Origin: Pseudomonadota bacterium
GTDB lineage: Bacteria; Pseudomonadota; Alphaproteobacteria; Rhizobiales; Hyphomicrobiaceae
Length of the DNA: 5,374 nucleotides
Assembly (NCBI GenBank): GCA_021813195.1
Contig: JAKALI010000344.1
Span: forward strand, 1 to 5,374
Reading direction: 5' to 3'
The translations under genes were made by a program, and so were the position numbers. Positions within the stretch are counted from its first letter, which is position 1, and every line of letters begins with the position of its first letter. Positions 5,319 to 5,374 of the stretch are shown here, in pieces. Under the pieces are notes generated by a model that was given only the letters and a program-made list of their open reading frames with translations, searched no databases and had not been told where the DNA came from.

Positions 5319-5374
5319 CCTTTGCCGGCTGCCACTGGCTAGCCGAACGCGGCATGAAAGAGCGTTTCCCAAAA

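Larger units (their letters stand above)
4771..5374. other. About 600 bp without a convincing gene: operon leader and promoter region
   Basis: I read all six frames here. The longer open frames (plus 4985-5212 and minus 5184-5372) give arginine-, serine- and proline-rich products without recognisable motifs and without credible ribosome-binding sites, so I treat them as noncoding. No tRNA-like or intrinsic-terminator structure was seen. The part nearer the first gene holds an ops/JUMPStart-like element, a perfect palindrome and an inverted repeat, listed separately. A hairpin-capable CGCCC/GGGCG pair (5074-5078 and 5086-5090) lacks a T-run. I could not place a start site with confidence; it should lie above about 4965 if the ops element is transcribed. 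The top end may contain the 3' end of a minus-strand gene or the start of a plus-strand gene, but too little is present to tell. Confidence 0.6.

Noticed and set aside
5184..5372. A 62-codon minus-strand frame at the window edge
   Set aside because: Serine- and arginine-rich, TTG start, no motif. It could be the tail of an upstream gene, but nothing in the residues supports that.
5354..5374. ATG opening a plus-strand frame at the very edge (MKERFPK)
   Set aside because: Seven codons without a clear ribosome-binding site are not enough to call a gene.

Overview
The window is the start of a polysaccharide or glycoconjugate sugar-nucleotide operon from a moderately GC-rich proteobacterium. An alphaproteobacterium is my guess from base composition and protein style, but nothing here fixes the taxon. 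Every gene I can support is on the minus strand, so transcription runs from high to low coordinates. No tRNA, rRNA, CRISPR array, transposase or insertion-sequence end was recognised.

Layout in transcription order. (1) 5374-4771 is a region of about 600 bp with no convincing gene. It carries an apparent JUMPStart/ops antitermination element (4965-4927), a perfect 15-bp palindrome (4998-4984) and smaller repeats, and it looks like the promoter and leader of the operon. (2) 4770-3778 encodes a UDP-glucuronate decarboxylase (UDP-xylose synthase type). (3) A 144-bp gap follows, with a weak candidate internal promoter. (4) Five tightly packed genes come next: a GDP-mannose 4,6-dehydratase/reductase-like SDR (3633-2623), a GDP-L-fucose-synthase-like SDR (2623-1616), a TylF-type sugar O-methyltransferase (1619-864), a transketolase N-terminal subunit (853-71), and the first 29 codons of a transketolase C-terminal subunit (87-1) that leaves the window. 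Their junctions are TGATG, ATGA, a 10-bp gap and a 17-nt overlap, as expected for one translationally coupled transcript.

Function. The three SDR enzymes make or modify nucleotide sugars: one UDP-linked pentose branch, and probably one GDP-linked deoxy- or ketosugar branch. The methyltransferase would O-methylate a sugar. The split transketolase resembles those found inside O-antigen and exopolysaccharide loci rather than the housekeeping Calvin/pentose-phosphate enzyme. In this setting it may move a two-carbon ketol unit onto a keto-sugar, giving a branched or chain-extended monosaccharide; that is inference. The most notable single signal is the ops core GCGGTAGCGTG, in the correct orientation 156 nt upstream of the first gene, which suggests control by an RfaH/NusG-family antiterminator.
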